A stretch of DNA of 64,000 nucleotides from Kitagawia praeruptora (lineage: Eukaryota > Streptophyta > Magnoliopsida > Apiales > Apiaceae), in assembly GCA_037693485.1 (NCBI GenBank), contig CM075346.1:92672501-92736500 (forward strand), written 5' to 3'. Position 1 is the stretch's first letter, and each line of letters starts with the position of its first letter. A program made the position numbers and the translations under genes. Of this stretch, positions 20,585-31,991 are shown piece by piece. The notes beneath the pieces are model-generated. The model saw only the letters and a program-made list of their open reading frames with translations, was not told the DNA's origin and did no database searches.

Positions 20585-23500
20585 ACCTGTAACACCCCGA
20601 ATTCCCAATACCGAAAATATACTTTTTATAATAAAATAGACTTTGATACAGGGGAATTTTATAAATTTTCGGCATGAAATATTCGTAAATCGGATTATCC
20701 ACCTGTATTTCAACCCAAACCAAATTCTAATTCACAATCACGATAAAACTTAATACACCAACGATTCTTCACCGAGGATCGATTCCAGGTTATGGTATGA
20801 AACAAGAATCTAAACTATACAAATTATTACAATTTCTATCTCAAATTCCAACTACAAACCTTTATACCGTCTAAACCATAGCGCAAGCCCATTTAGCATA
20901 TGACCGTGTTGGCTCTGTATCTAACTTTTAAAGAATGCACCATCGCTCTCACTTGAATTATAAAGCGTAGGTATTCAACTCCTTAACCATAACTGGAAAG
21001 GGAAGGTAAAACAAAGCAAGAGTGAGCCAACAACGCTCAGCAAGTTAATAATATAGTGAAACAATAATATTTCAATGATTCATTGATGAACAATATCAAT
21101 GACCAGTTAATCTCAAGAAAAGAATGCAATTTCCATCATAGGAAAACTCTCCATTTTTATCAAATCATAATTTCATGAAAACATTCCTTTTCTTAAAACC
21201 ATTCCATTATTAAAACATACTTTCCATAAATCCTTTTTAAAATCATTTCCGTTGATTGGAGCTTTTTTTTTCACGACTATGGACAATACGGGTGATCATC
21301 CACGTAAAGTCCCCAGCCCGGACCCTCGGTCCGTCTAGACATAAATTGGGTTCCCAATTAGGCAACACATTGGCCTTTAAAGGTGCTGGACTGGTCCCAC
21401 CAGAACTACAACACAAAAATAAAACATGCTGGACCGGCGTCACCCGGCCTCTTACGCCTCCAATCTGAAGGAATCCGTAGAAAACATTTTTTGACGGAAT
21501 CCCCCACGGTAAAACCTTTTCTTTCTTTTAAAATATTTCAATTTCAAGTCCTTTATACTCAATGATAACAGATCAGCCCAGTATAAGGAATTTTAAAAAA
21601 AGACATCTTTAATTAATTAAACCATTTCAGGGAGCAACATTACAAGATTAAGGGACAACGAAGCATTCGATATAAAGAATTATGAACAACACAGCAATAA
21701 GATAAACTAGGCATGGTATAGTTTAGCAAGACAGAATTATGAATCAGTAGATCAACAAGCCATCATTAATAAATTAAAGAACAAGCAAATTTTAAGATTC
21801 TAGAAACTTAACGTACAACAATTTTAAGGAAATGAATGAATAAAGTGATATGAAGTTCAATAATAGATTTGAATATTGCACAAGCTATAACCACTTATTT
21901 CAAAGGTTACCAACTGATAAAATTTTCATGGCAAAAATTTGAACTTACATAAAAGATTTGAATAGTTTAAAACAAAGATTTAAGAAATTCTCAATTACTC
22001 AAATCTCACTCTTGTCGGCTAAGCACTCATAGGCTTTAGCTACCAAAACCGGCATGACAATAATAAGTTTGAATAATTAAGAAGATCTTAATTCATTCTC
22101 GATTTAAAATGTCACTGAACAACACATGCCTCAATGACAATCTAAACCTCGAATTAGTTTACAACAATTTGAAGAAAAACATTCTTTAAAGAATATTAAT
22201 AAAGACGAGGAATATTGATATAAATTAATTTTAAAAGAATTCAACACCTGAACAATAGGTGAGGAAAATGAACAATGATAGAAAAATCTGAGAATAAGCG
22301 TTTGTAAATTAATATGAGAATAATGTCACTGGAAATAAAAAGGAAGAATGTAGGCACTAGCAAAATGATTTAAAAGGAACATCATCTAATTAACAGAACA
22401 AGTTCACATTATTCAGAATAAATATTAAGAGTATAACTGCTTAAAAGAAGGAATATCGAAAAAACAAATAATTAACACAGAAGGTTTCACATCACTTGAA
22501 CAATAAGTGAGGGATAGTAAACTTGCCTCAATATACAGAATTACCAATTCCAACATTTCAATCCTTTACTCACTTTACATCAGTCTCTAATTCTTATTTG
22601 TTGGCCTTTACTTGGTCATACATTCCCCCTCCTTCATCACTTGTCAATCCCGTTAATTCTTTCCGTCCTCTACATTCCATTTCCACATGCTCTGACTCGA
22701 TCTGACTCTTAGCTGGCCTCCTATGCGTACCTATATACATGTAAAGTACTACTTCAGTACGCGTATAACCTTAACCGTCTAAATCTATTCTACCCAAACG
22801 CGTCCTATACGCTTTACAATTTATTACATATAGCTCAGAATAATAACATATAATCACAAAATCATGTAAGCACATAGCACTTAGTACAGATTATTTACTT
22901 ACATTCATACCCTTTTATCCATATATCATATTGATTTATAAATAATTCTTATCAAATTACTATTAGAATTACAAAATAATTCTAATAAAATTTGGGGAGC
23001 ACCTCCTTAAAAATACCACATAACCTGATGTAATACAGCCGAACAAATCAACAATCAATTTATCTCTTACTACAATATAATACACAGTTAACCCTAACCG
23101 TAACAATGTACCTCATTATGTATACCTCTGGCAATCAAAAATTTAGCACATAATATTCATATATTACAACCCAATCATAATGTACATATAACTTATTTTC
23201 TACTCATAATTAAATTGATATCCTTAATAACAATTTGACAATTTTTTTTTAATTATCGCCTTACATAAAACATACTAGTTACTAACCAATCATCTAAGCA
23301 TGATAATTAACACTAAAACCTCTTAAGTATCTTTATATAACCCCTCCCTGCATAGCCTCTTACCTATTGTTACTGACTCAATTTAATTATCAGAACACTT
23401 ACCAACATAATCTTAAGATTATAAACATACACACCGAATTACAGAATCACACAGCAATACAATTAAATCATACTTCCATCTTATATACTCCAGGAACTCC

Positions 23501-24432
23501 AAGCTCAATGAATTACTAACTAATTTAACTAATCAATCAAAATTGTAAAGCAGGTAATCATTTGCCCCAAAATCTTACATAAGCAAGCACACACATACCC
23601 ACAATATCTAAACATACACATAATCGACAACAGTCATGACATAACCTTCAGACCCGCATAACCACACAGCAGAGACACAAAACCAGTAACTAATTTCGGA
23701 ATTAAAACCCAGCGTTTACATTTACTAATAGCAGCTTTACATACAACACATATAAGACCCAACATCACAGCCTTGAAGCTTCAGCATAAGAAAACTCAAA
23801 TATATACAAACTACAACTCAGCTGCTACAACACCCAGACATAGCATAGAACAATGATGACAAGCCACCAATTTATTATCTAACACACCCACAATAATCGC
23901 ACATTAACCAACTGAAAAGGGACCCCAAAATCTTGACACAAGTAGTACCCGTGTTGACACAGAAGCAGCAACACCAATCGAACATAAAGAAATCAGAACC
24001 CCCAATTTCGATACACACACACGAACTGTACTAACAGCAACATCAAACAGCAAGCACACAACTCGTACCATCACTTGCTAAACTCGACACAACACACACT
24101 CTAACATACACCCAATACCCTGTATACACACCCGTGCCCATATTCATCCACGCCATACGCACACAGAGCAGACACGAGTGACAAGGGAATTAGGGAAAAA
24201 GGGAGAGAGGCTCACACTCACATAAACACAGCTGGTTATCACACACACACACACACCCAGGCAAAAACAAGCACGAAGTCTGCTACCAAAATCGGTACTG
24301 GTTTGAACTCGCAGCAGGGATTAACACAACTACAAAAATCGATGCTTACATAAACTGGATTGAGGGAGAGAAATTGATTTGAGAGAGAGCTTATGCGGAG
24401 AGATTTTGAGAGAGATTACCACTGAGAGTGAT

Positions 24433-24452
24433 AAGTGGATTTATATCCACTT
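24433..24452 (+). promoter_or_regulatory. Terminal hairpin of the Athila-like LTR
   Basis: AAGTGGAT, four bases, ATCCACTT: an 8-bp perfect stem four bases inside the LTR. The same hairpin is at 30384-30403, 55349-55369 (inverted element) and 59621-59641, with loop length varying by one. Conservation across three elements suggests a role, for example in integration or RNA 3' end formation; that is inference. Confidence 0.6.
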
Positions 24453-24676
24453 GGATCATTCTATTTCGGCTTAAATTGGTGTCTTGTATCTCAAGTATGT
24501 GTGTGTTTTAATATGTTTTTGTGAGAAATTGTGCAGGATATAATTCTAGGTGCAAGTGTGGAAATTTCAGTGTTATATGTGTTTTTAAGCTCAGAAGAAT
24601 AAGTGCTTGGAGTTGCATTCGGAAGCGGAGAAGAAATCAACTTAAAAGAAAAAATGCAGTCTGTTCAGCATACATA

Positions 24677-24793
24677 GGGCGCGGGCGCGCCAGGAGTAGC
24701 TTGGATTGGGCGCGGGCGCGCGGACAAAATGACTGGGAAGAGTGGTGCGCGCGGGCGCGCTGAAAGACACTGTATGCGCGCGCGGCCGCGCGG
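24677..24793 (+). promoter_or_regulatory. GC-rich quartet in U3 of Athila-A
   Basis: Four islands built on GGCGCGGGCGCGC-like or GCGCGCGGCCGCGC sequence, near 24677, 24708, 24745 and 24775, in otherwise AT-rich DNA about 220 bp upstream of the TATA-like box. The 3' LTR copy is at 30628-30744. Candidate transcription factor or methylation-sensitive control region. Confidence 0.5.
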
Positions 24794-25009
24794 GATGTCG
24801 ACAGAAGGTTCCTGGAATTGGATTCTAATTGGGAAACTTGCCGTTTTCTTCTCCTAATCAAGATGGCAATTGTCTTGGACGGTCTGAAACTTCTAGAATC
24901 AGTTCTAAACATGGGAATTGTAATTCTAATCAAATCAAAGAAGGAAAATTACCGAAATTCTATCCTATTTCAAATACGGTAATTGCTTGGTCAAGGAGGC
25001 ACTTGGGGG

Positions 25010-25020
25010 CTATAAATACA
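25010..25020 (+). promoter_or_regulatory. TATA-like box of Athila-A LTR
   Basis: CTATAAATACA, in a GC-poor LTR and followed by a long untranslated leader. The copy in the 3' LTR is at 30961-30971. In Athila-C the matching site is CTATCAATACA, a weakened form. Confidence 0.6.
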
Positions 25021-26046
25021 CACGTTGGGGCACAGAAAAATAATCATCTACACATCCTACACACATAATTCGTTCAGAGCAAGAAGGGAGAGAAGCCAAG
25101 GCAAGGATCGTGATAACAAGAAGATCTAGACATAGTTTTCTTGTATTCCTTTGTTAGGCGTATCTTGTGGATGCTCATTACTTTTCCGGATTTGTTCGCT
25201 AAACCTTATCTTATTATTGATTTATTCATCTTCTTTATCTTGTTTACTACCATGCTTTCATCAAATCCCATGGTGACGAAAGGTTCGATTATGAACTAAT
25301 CGTTATCGTGGGGTCCTAGTGGATTTATCTATGTAGCTTAGTAGTTTGCATGCCTTAGAGATTTATGTGTGGTGAATTATTGATATCCTTGTATGGTTGT
25401 GCTTATTGAATTTAGGTGCGTCGCGAACATCTAATTTGTTAATCTCTTGCTAAACGAGAGTGGATCTTGAGATTTAGAACTTGCCATGCTAGCATAGGAT
25501 AGGTTGATGTTAAGCATCATGATTTGTGGCATGAATAGAGATATTATGCTACCCTATGTGATCTAAGTGAATAACTTGTGCTTCAACCTTTATGTTTTCA
25601 AATTCTATAGAGATATAGGGTCTAAACATAATAGGTGTCTATTCATCTTCTATCTCTTTTGTGGATGTATGCTTAGATTGGTACTAGTATACCGAGAGGT
25701 AACTTTTACTCTTTTCGTGTTATTCGATCAGATATCAAAACCATCGCATATTTTAATCGAAGGCTGCAACTCTAAGTGAAGTAGATAATGAAACTAGGAT
25801 TCCATGTTATTCTCATATAAGTAATTCGATTTTAATTCTCGTTATTTGTTAGTTTATTAATTTGCATCTCAGTTTAATTTAGTTAATCAAACCATATTTG
25901 TTATTTTCTTAGCAGTGAATTAAAACCATACATTATTGCATAGACATATTTTCTGAGTAAAACTTAACCAAGATCTCTGTGGAACGAACTTTAATTGTAT
26001 TACTTGTGACTACGTGCGCTTGCGTGAGTTTAGCATAACAAGTTTT

Positions 26047-26064
26047 TGGCGCCGCTGCCTGGGA
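26047..26064 (+). other. Primer binding site, tRNA-Asp type (Athila-A)
   Basis: TGGCGCCGCTGCCTGGGA, six bases after the LTR. Plant tRNA-Asp would pair with TGGCGCCGTTGCCGGGGA; two positions differ. tRNA-Asp priming is usual for Athila elements. Confidence 0.75.
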
Positions 26065-26179
26065 TCATCGGTGTTTTTATTTCAGTTTATGTGTTTGTCA
26101 ATAGTGGTCGTTAGCGTTCACTGACTCGGATTCTTACTTAGTTTGTTTGTTTCGTGGTGTTTCAGGTACTTGAGTTTTT

Positions 26180-28858
26180 ATGCAAACACGTTCGCAAGCT
26201 CGATTACTAAGACTGGCAGAAGACGATCTTGTAGAGAATTTAGAGAATAAGGAAGAGGAGACTGAAACTACAGTAGCAATGGCAGATGCAGCAGCAGCTA
26301 AGGCTTTGAAGGACTATTCTCAGCCGAAACTCAATGATATTCAGTCGAGCATTGTTAGGCCAGCTATTGCAGCGAACAACTTTGAGATCAAGCCGGGCAC
26401 AATTCAGATGGTGCAGAATTCAGTCCAGTTTGGGGGAGCTACTACAGAGGATCCAAACATGCATGTTCGGGACTTTATTGAAATCTGCGACACTTTCAAG
26501 TGTAATGGTGTGACGGATGATGCTATCAGGTTGAGGCTTTTCCCATTCTCTCTGAGGGATAAGGCTAAGAGCTGGCTACACTCTTTACCACCTGGTTCCA
26601 TTACTACATGGGAAGATCTTGCTCAGAAGTTCCTTACTAAATTCTTCCCTATGGCGAAAACTGCAGCAATAAGGAACCAGTTGACTCAATTTCAACAGCA
26701 ATCTGGTGAGTCATTGTGTGAGGCTTGGGAACGCTACAAAGAGATGCTAAGGAAGTGTCCTCATCATGGCATGCCTGATTGGATGGTTATTAATGGATTC
26801 TACAATGGGTTGGGAGCACAATCTAGGCCTTTGCTAGATGCAGCATCAGGTGGAGCTCTATGGGCGAAGAGTTATGATGAAGCTTATGAGCTTATTGAGA
26901 TGATGGCTGCTAATGAATATCAGAATCCAACTCAAAGGCTATCTCAAGGCAAAGTAGCAGGAATTTTGGAAGTAGATACAGCTGCAATGATTACGGCTCA
27001 GTTGAAGGCTCTTGCTATGAAAGTGGATTCTCTGGCTAATTATGGAGTTCAGCAGGTGGTTAGTGTTTGTGAGTTATGTGCGGGCGCACATGAGATGAAT
27101 CAATGTGCTATCTCTTCTGAATCAGCACAGTTCGTGAGTAATTTCCAGAGACCTGCTGCACCAGTTCCAGCCACTTATCATCCCAGCAATCGGAATCATC
27201 CTAACTTCAGCTGGAGCAATAATCAAAATACTCAACAATCTTATCAGCAAGCAAGGCCATTCAATCAAGGCTATCAGCAGCCTTATGCTCCAAGGACACC
27301 ATATCAACCTCCGGGATTTCAGCAGCAAACCCAGGTTCATGCAGGGCAATCATCTAATGATAAATCTGATGAGATGTGGATAGCATTAAAGAACTTACAA
27401 GCTGGCCAGAAGCTCTTGGAAACTCAGATAGGACAGATTGCAAGTGCCTTATTTAGTAGGCCACAAGGAACTTTTCCTAGTGATACGGAGGTAAATCCAG
27501 GCAGGAGGGAAAGTAAGGAACAGGTCAATGCAGTTACTTTGAGATCTGGAAAAGTCACGAGTGATCCTAAATCAGCAACTGAAGAAGATGAAGATGTTCA
27601 GAATCGGCAGGTTGAAAAATCTGCAGTGCCAGTAATTGAGAAATCTGATTTAGTGGCTGATAAGCTTGATGGTGAGAAGAGCAAGGAACCTGTTGAAAAG
27701 TTTATTCCTGAGCAATCTTCAATGAATAATCAGATCTATCCACCTCCGCCATATCCTGGATGCTTGAAGAAAAGTCAAGAGAAACAATTTCAGAAGTTTA
27801 TGGATGTCTTCAAGAAACTGTCCATTAATATTCCTTTTGTTGAAGCATTGGAGCGAATGCCGAGATATGCAAAGTTCATGAAGGATATTTTGTCACGAAA
27901 GAGAAGGTTGGAAGATTTTGAAACAGTAGCATTGACAGAGGAGTGTAGTGCCGTTCTGCAACAGAAGTTGCCACCTAAACTGAAAGATCCGGGAAGTTTC
28001 ACTATTCCATGTACTATTGGCAACCTTTCATTCGGCAAATGTTTATGTGATTTAGGAGCTAGCATTAATCTCATGCCCTTGTCTGTTTTCAAGCAACTTG
28101 GTTTACCGGAGCCAAAGCCAACCAACATCTCTTTGCAGTTGGCTGATAGGACTATCACTTATCCGAGGGGTATAGTAGAGGATGTTTTGGTAAAAGTTGA
28201 TAAGTTCATCTTTCCTGCTGATTTTGTGATCTTGGATTTTGAAGAAGATAAGAAGATTCCCATAATTTTGGGAAGACCGTTCTTGGCTACAGGAAAGACT
28301 TTGATTGATGTGCAAAAAGGAGAGCTTACAATGAGGGTGCAAGATCAGAGTGTCACCTTTAATGTGTTCAAGGCCATGAAATTTCCGACAGAGGATGAAG
28401 AGTGTTTCAGTGTGGAAACGGTTGATACGGGTCAAAGAAAGAAGTTGGATCAATTGTTGAGCGAAAATTCGAATATGAGCGTGCTAAAGCATCCTATCAG
28501 TGATTCCATTGACAGTTCTTCTGTTCGAGATCTCTCGAATGTCAAGCTCGGAAAACTTCCATCTCATTTGAAGTATGTCCTTCTGAATGATGAGTTGTTA
28601 ATTTTTGAAGAGGGTCACGATAATGTGTTAAGAAGGTGGATCATGGATGATGAGGTAGAGGAGTGTTCTTCTCAATCAACTATGAAGCAAAAGCACCTTA
28701 GAGGTGTGAAGAAGAAAAAGAAAAAGTTGATTGGAGGAAGAGGCAAAGTGAAGTATGATTTAGAGAAGATGTGGGAAGATAGCAAGAAGGTTGTCAGACA
28801 ATGGGTGAATGGTCCTTCTGCTAAGGACAAGTCGAATGCAATCTTCGAGCCACCATGA
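26180..28858 (+). CDS. Gag-protease polyprotein of Athila-A
   Basis: Intact 892-codon ORF starting MQTRSQARLL, about 140 bp after the 5' LTR. Residues about 80-215 are the capsid (Retrotrans_gag type: WLHSLPPGSITTWEDLAQKF, then ESLCEAWERYKEML). A zinc knuckle of unusual spacing, CELCAGAHEMNQC (CX2CX3HX4C), lies near residue 297. A Gln/Pro/Tyr-rich linker follows. The retropepsin-like domain begins near residue 600 with the active site DLGAS (D-x-G) near 623 and continues to GRPFLATG. The C-terminus is Lys-rich (GVKKKKKKLIGG). The ORF stops at ATGATT with no RT following, so Gag-protease is the whole product. Its intactness suggests it still makes particles or did so recently. Confidence 0.9.
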   Translation: MQTRSQARLLRLAEDDLVENLENKEEETETTVAMADAAAAKALKDYSQPKLNDIQSSIVRPAIAANNFEIKPGTIQMVQNSVQFGGATTEDPNMHVRDFIEICDTFKCNGVTDDAIRLRLFPFSLRDKAKSWLHSLPPGSITTWEDLAQKFLTKFFPMAKTAAIRNQLTQFQQQSGESLCEAWERYKEMLRKCPHHGMPDWMVINGFYNGLGAQSRPLLDAASGGALWAKSYDEAYELIEMMAANEYQNPTQRLSQGKVAGILEVDTAAMITAQLKALAMKVDSLANYGVQQVVSVCELCAGAHEMNQCAISSESAQFVSNFQRPAAPVPATYHPSNRNHPNFSWSNNQNTQQSYQQARPFNQGYQQPYAPRTPYQPPGFQQQTQVHAGQSSNDKSDEMWIALKNLQAGQKLLETQIGQIASALFSRPQGTFPSDTEVNPGRRESKEQVNAVTLRSGKVTSDPKSATEEDEDVQNRQVEKSAVPVIEKSDLVADKLDGEKSKEPVEKFIPEQSSMNNQIYPPPPYPGCLKKSQEKQFQKFMDVFKKLSINIPFVEALERMPRYAKFMKDILSRKRRLEDFETVALTEECSAVLQQKLPPKLKDPGSFTIPCTIGNLSFGKCLCDLGASINLMPLSVFKQLGLPEPKPTNISLQLADRTITYPRGIVEDVLVKVDKFIFPADFVILDFEEDKKIPIILGRPFLATGKTLIDVQKGELTMRVQDQSVTFNVFKAMKFPTEDEECFSVETVDTGQRKKLDQLLSENSNMSVLKHPISDSIDSSSVRDLSNVKLGKLPSHLKYVLLNDELLIFEEGHDNVLRRWIMDDEVEECSSQSTMKQKHLRGVKKKKKKLIGGRGKVKYDLEKMWEDSKKVVRQWVNGPSAKDKSNAIFEPP

Positions 28859-30379
28859 TTTGAATCATATTTGTCCGGCTAAATGACGTTAACGACAGCG
28901 CTTCGTGGGAGGCAACCCATGTGTTTCGGTATTTTTAGGTATGTTTTCTGCTATCCCTTGTATTTACTTCCATTCAATGCGGACATTGAATCTTTCAAGT
29001 TTGGGGGATGCGTAGTTTATGTGTAGTATTTATGTGTTCATGTAGGATATCATGTTTTGCATATTAGTTGTAAGTCATGCATTTTATGTTCGTATTATCT
29101 ACGTTTGTTTCATATAGGACATTTTGTTATCGTTTGTTTGTTACCATGTGAGTTCATATTAGTTGCATTTTCATGGCATGCATTTTTCATGAACCCTTAA
29201 AATAAGATGATTCTGATTGATAGGTAGATGTTGATTTGAGTGTGATGATAATGAGTAGAGGGCTGATTTATAGTTCCTAGGTAATTGACTTGCATGTTCG
29301 GAAAAAAAAAAAAAAATTTACACAGTCTCATTGGGGTGCTTTTTGGGTTAGGTTGGAGTCATGCATGTTGGATGTTTTGAGATTTAATCACTTGTTTATT
29401 CTTAGAATTTTTGTTATTCCCTTTATAGCGTAGGAACATTAAAATCTAAGTTTGGGGGAAAACAGGAATTTCATGCTAGTTGTTAATAATTGTTAAATAA
29501 TGGCGGTGTCAATTGGCTAGTAGCCAGCTCATATTTATATGAGTAGTCTAGGGTTGGAAATGAGAAAGGCTCATTCCAGATTGCATGAAAAAAAAAAGAA
29601 AAAAAAATCAGAAAAAAAAAAGAAAAAAAAAAAGTCAATTGTTCGTTTGTTAATGCAAAATTAACCAGAGTGAGCTCTTTAATACTCGAGTAATTAAGTC
29701 TGAGGGGACTCAGTCCTAGTGACCTAAGGCTTTTCAGTCTGGGATCCACTGACCTAACACTCGCTACATGGGTATTATTGTATAAGCCTTTTGGGGTCTC
29801 ATTCATTGCACGGTTAAATAAGCATGCGTGTTGTATATATATGTGTGTCATAGTAATAAAGCATGAGTTTCTGTCTACCTTGGATAAGGGTGGAGGTGTT
29901 CCTAGGTTATGGAGTGTCTACAGTCTATTCTAGTTATAAACCTGTGATTGTCTTGACGGAAAGCATGTATGATTTTTGACCTAGTTCTGGGGGTATTTCT
30001 GATGAGTATTGCACACACGCACGTTTCTGTTCATGTTTTGTTAGTATACGGGGACTTAGTCGAGCTCTGCTTGGATTTGTTGCATTCGTTGAGATATTTG
30101 CTTGTTAGTTGGTTTTGGTGAGTTTGAAGGGGATCTTGCATTTTTCATAGTAGTTGCATTCATGCATTTGCATTGCATTAGGTTAAATGGATTTTGTGGG
30201 TACATTCGCTATAGGCCCTCACGAGACCTTACTCGTCCACTAGGGCTGCCTAGGGGTTTAAAGGGCTTGTTGCATATGCCAAATGCAACCGTGATCACCT
30301 ACGGAAGTGGTACTAGCTAGTTGTATATATTTTTGTTTGTTTATGCTTGAGGACAAGCATCGGTTTAAGTTTGGGGGTG
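28859..30379 (+). other. 3' non-coding region of Athila-A with three PPT-like motifs
   Basis: No credible ORF. It begins with a segment typical of Athila 3' regions (GGGAGGCAACCCATG near 28909). AAGTTTGGGGG occurs at about 28998, 29448 and 30368; only the last touches an LTR. Long A-rich runs lie at 29302-29316 and 29587-29633. The same motif trio occurs, inverted, in Athila-B with similar spacing. Confidence 0.75.
30366..30379 (+). other. Polypurine tract of Athila-A
   Basis: TAAGTTTGGGGGTG directly before the 3' LTR at 30380, the expected plus-strand priming site. Confidence 0.8.
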
Positions 30380-31991
30380 TGATAAGTGGATTTATATCCA
30401 CTTGGATCATTCTATTTCGGCTTAAATTGGTGTCTTGTATCTCAAGTATGTGTGTGTTTTAATATGTTTTTGTGAGAAATTGTGCAGGATATAATTCTAG
30501 GTGCAAGTGTGGAAATTTCAGTGTTATATGTGTTTTTAAGCTCAGAAGAATAAGTGCTTGGAGTTGCATTCGGAAGCGGAGAAGAAATCAACTTAAAAGA
30601 AAAAATGCAGTCTGTTCAGCATACATAGGGCGCGGGCGCGCCAGGAGTAGCTTGGATTGGGCGCGGGCGCGCGGACAAAATGACTGGGAAGAGTGGTGCG
30701 CGCGGGCGCGCTGAAAGACACTGTATGCGCGCGCGGCCGCGCGGGATGTCGACAGAAGGTTCCTGGAATTGGATTCTAATTGGGAAACTTGCTGTTTTCT
30801 TCTCCTAATCAAGATGGCAATTGTCTTGGACGGTCTGAAACTTCTAGAATCAGTTCTAAACATGGGAATTGTAATTCTAATCAAATCAAAGAAGGAAAAT
30901 TACCGGAATTCTATCCTATTTCAAATACGGTAATTGCTTGGTCAAGGAGGCACTTGGGGGCTATAAATACACACGTTGGGGCACAGAAAAATAATCATCT
31001 ACACATCCTACACACATAATTCGTTCAGAGCAAGAAGTGAGAGAAGCCAAGGCGAGGATCGTGACAACAAGAAGATCTAGACATAGTTTTCTTGTATTCC
31101 TTTGTTAGGCGTATCTTGTGGATGCTCATTACTTTTCCGGATTTGTTCGCTAAACCTTATCTTATTATTGATTTATTCATCTTCTTTATCTTGTTTACTA
31201 CCATGCTTTCATCAAATCCCATGGTGACGAAAGGTTCGATTATGAACTAATCGTTATCGTGGGGTCCTAGTGGATTTATCTATGTAGCTTAGTAGTTTGC
31301 ATGCCTTAGAGATTTATGTGTGGTGAATTATTGATATCCTTGTATGGTTGTGCTTATTGAATTTAGGTGCGTCGCGAACATCTAATTTGTTAATCTCTTG
31401 CTAAACGAGAGTGGATCTTGAGATTTAGAACTTGCCATGCTAGCATAGGATAGGTTGATGTTAAGCATCATGATTTGTGGCATGAATAGAGATATTATGC
31501 TACCCTATGTGATCTAAGTGAATAACTTGTGCTTCAACCTTTATGTTTTCAAATTCTATAGAGATATAGGGTCTAAACATAATAGGTGTCTATTCATCTT
31601 CTATCTCTTTTGTGGATGTATGCTTAGATTGGTACTAGTATACCGAGAGGTAACTTTTACTCTTTTCGTGTTATTCGATCAGATATCAAAACCATCGCAT
31701 ATTTTAATCGAAGGCTGCAACTCTAAGTGAAGTAGATAATGAAACTAGGATTCCATGTTATTCTCATATAAGTAATTCGATTTTAATTCTCGTTATTTGT
31801 TAGTTTATTAATTTGCATCTCAGTTTAATTTAGTTAATCAAACCATATTTGTTATTTTCTTAGCAGTGAATTAAAACCATACATTATTGCATAGACATAT
31901 TTTCTGAGTAAAACTTAACCAAGATCTCTGTGGAACGAACTTTAATTGTATTACTTGTGACTACGTGCGCTTGCGTGAGTTTAGCATAACA
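30380..31991 (+). repeat. 3' LTR of Athila-A
   Basis: 1612 bp, colinear with 24429-26040 without length change and with only a few substitutions, for example near 30792, 30905 and 31038. It repeats the hairpin, GC-rich quartet and TATA-like box. Confidence 0.95.

Larger units (their letters stand above)
16957..20587 (-). mobile_element. Internal region of the Tekay-like element, no coding capacity
   Basis: 3.6 kb bounded by a PPT on the left and a PBS on the right, so orientation is minus. The longest ORFs are under 70 codons and none resembles Gag or Pol. The PPT-side end resembles the chromovirus PPT side at 39593-39630, suggesting derivation from a chromovirus that lost its coding region or decayed beyond recognition by eye. 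The element is therefore non-autonomous (LARD-like in layout, though with a degenerate rather than clearly conserved interior). Confidence 0.7.
24429..26040 (+). repeat. 5' LTR of Athila-A
   Basis: 1612 bp, TGATAAGTGG to TAGCATAACA. Notable parts in order: a terminal hairpin at 24433-24452, a GC-rich quartet at 24677-24793, and a TATA-like CTATAAATACA at 25010. Confidence 0.95.
24429..31991 (+). mobile_element. Complete Athila-like Ty3/gypsy element (Athila-A), gag-protease only
   Basis: A 7,563-bp insertion in LTR b with a 5-bp target duplication GAGAG (24424-24428 and 31992-31996); the empty site is in LTR a near 15427. LTRs are 1612 bp each and differ at only a handful of positions (I noticed about five), so it is young. 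It has a tRNA-Asp PBS, one 892-codon gag-protease ORF, 1.5 kb of non-coding 3' sequence and a PPT. There is no RT, RNase H or integrase, so it fits the TR-GAG type of non-autonomous element and must use enzymes from an autonomous relative. Confidence 0.92.

Noticed and set aside
24521..24763. 80- and 98-codon ORFs in the Athila-A LTRs
   Set aside because: They run through the GC-rich quartet; Arg/Ala-rich composition follows from the GCG repeats and they lie in the U3 region.
29587..29633. LINE poly-A tail inside Athila-A
   Set aside because: The A-rich runs have a T-rich counterpart at the same relative place in the inverted Athila-B, so they belong to the Athila 3' region.
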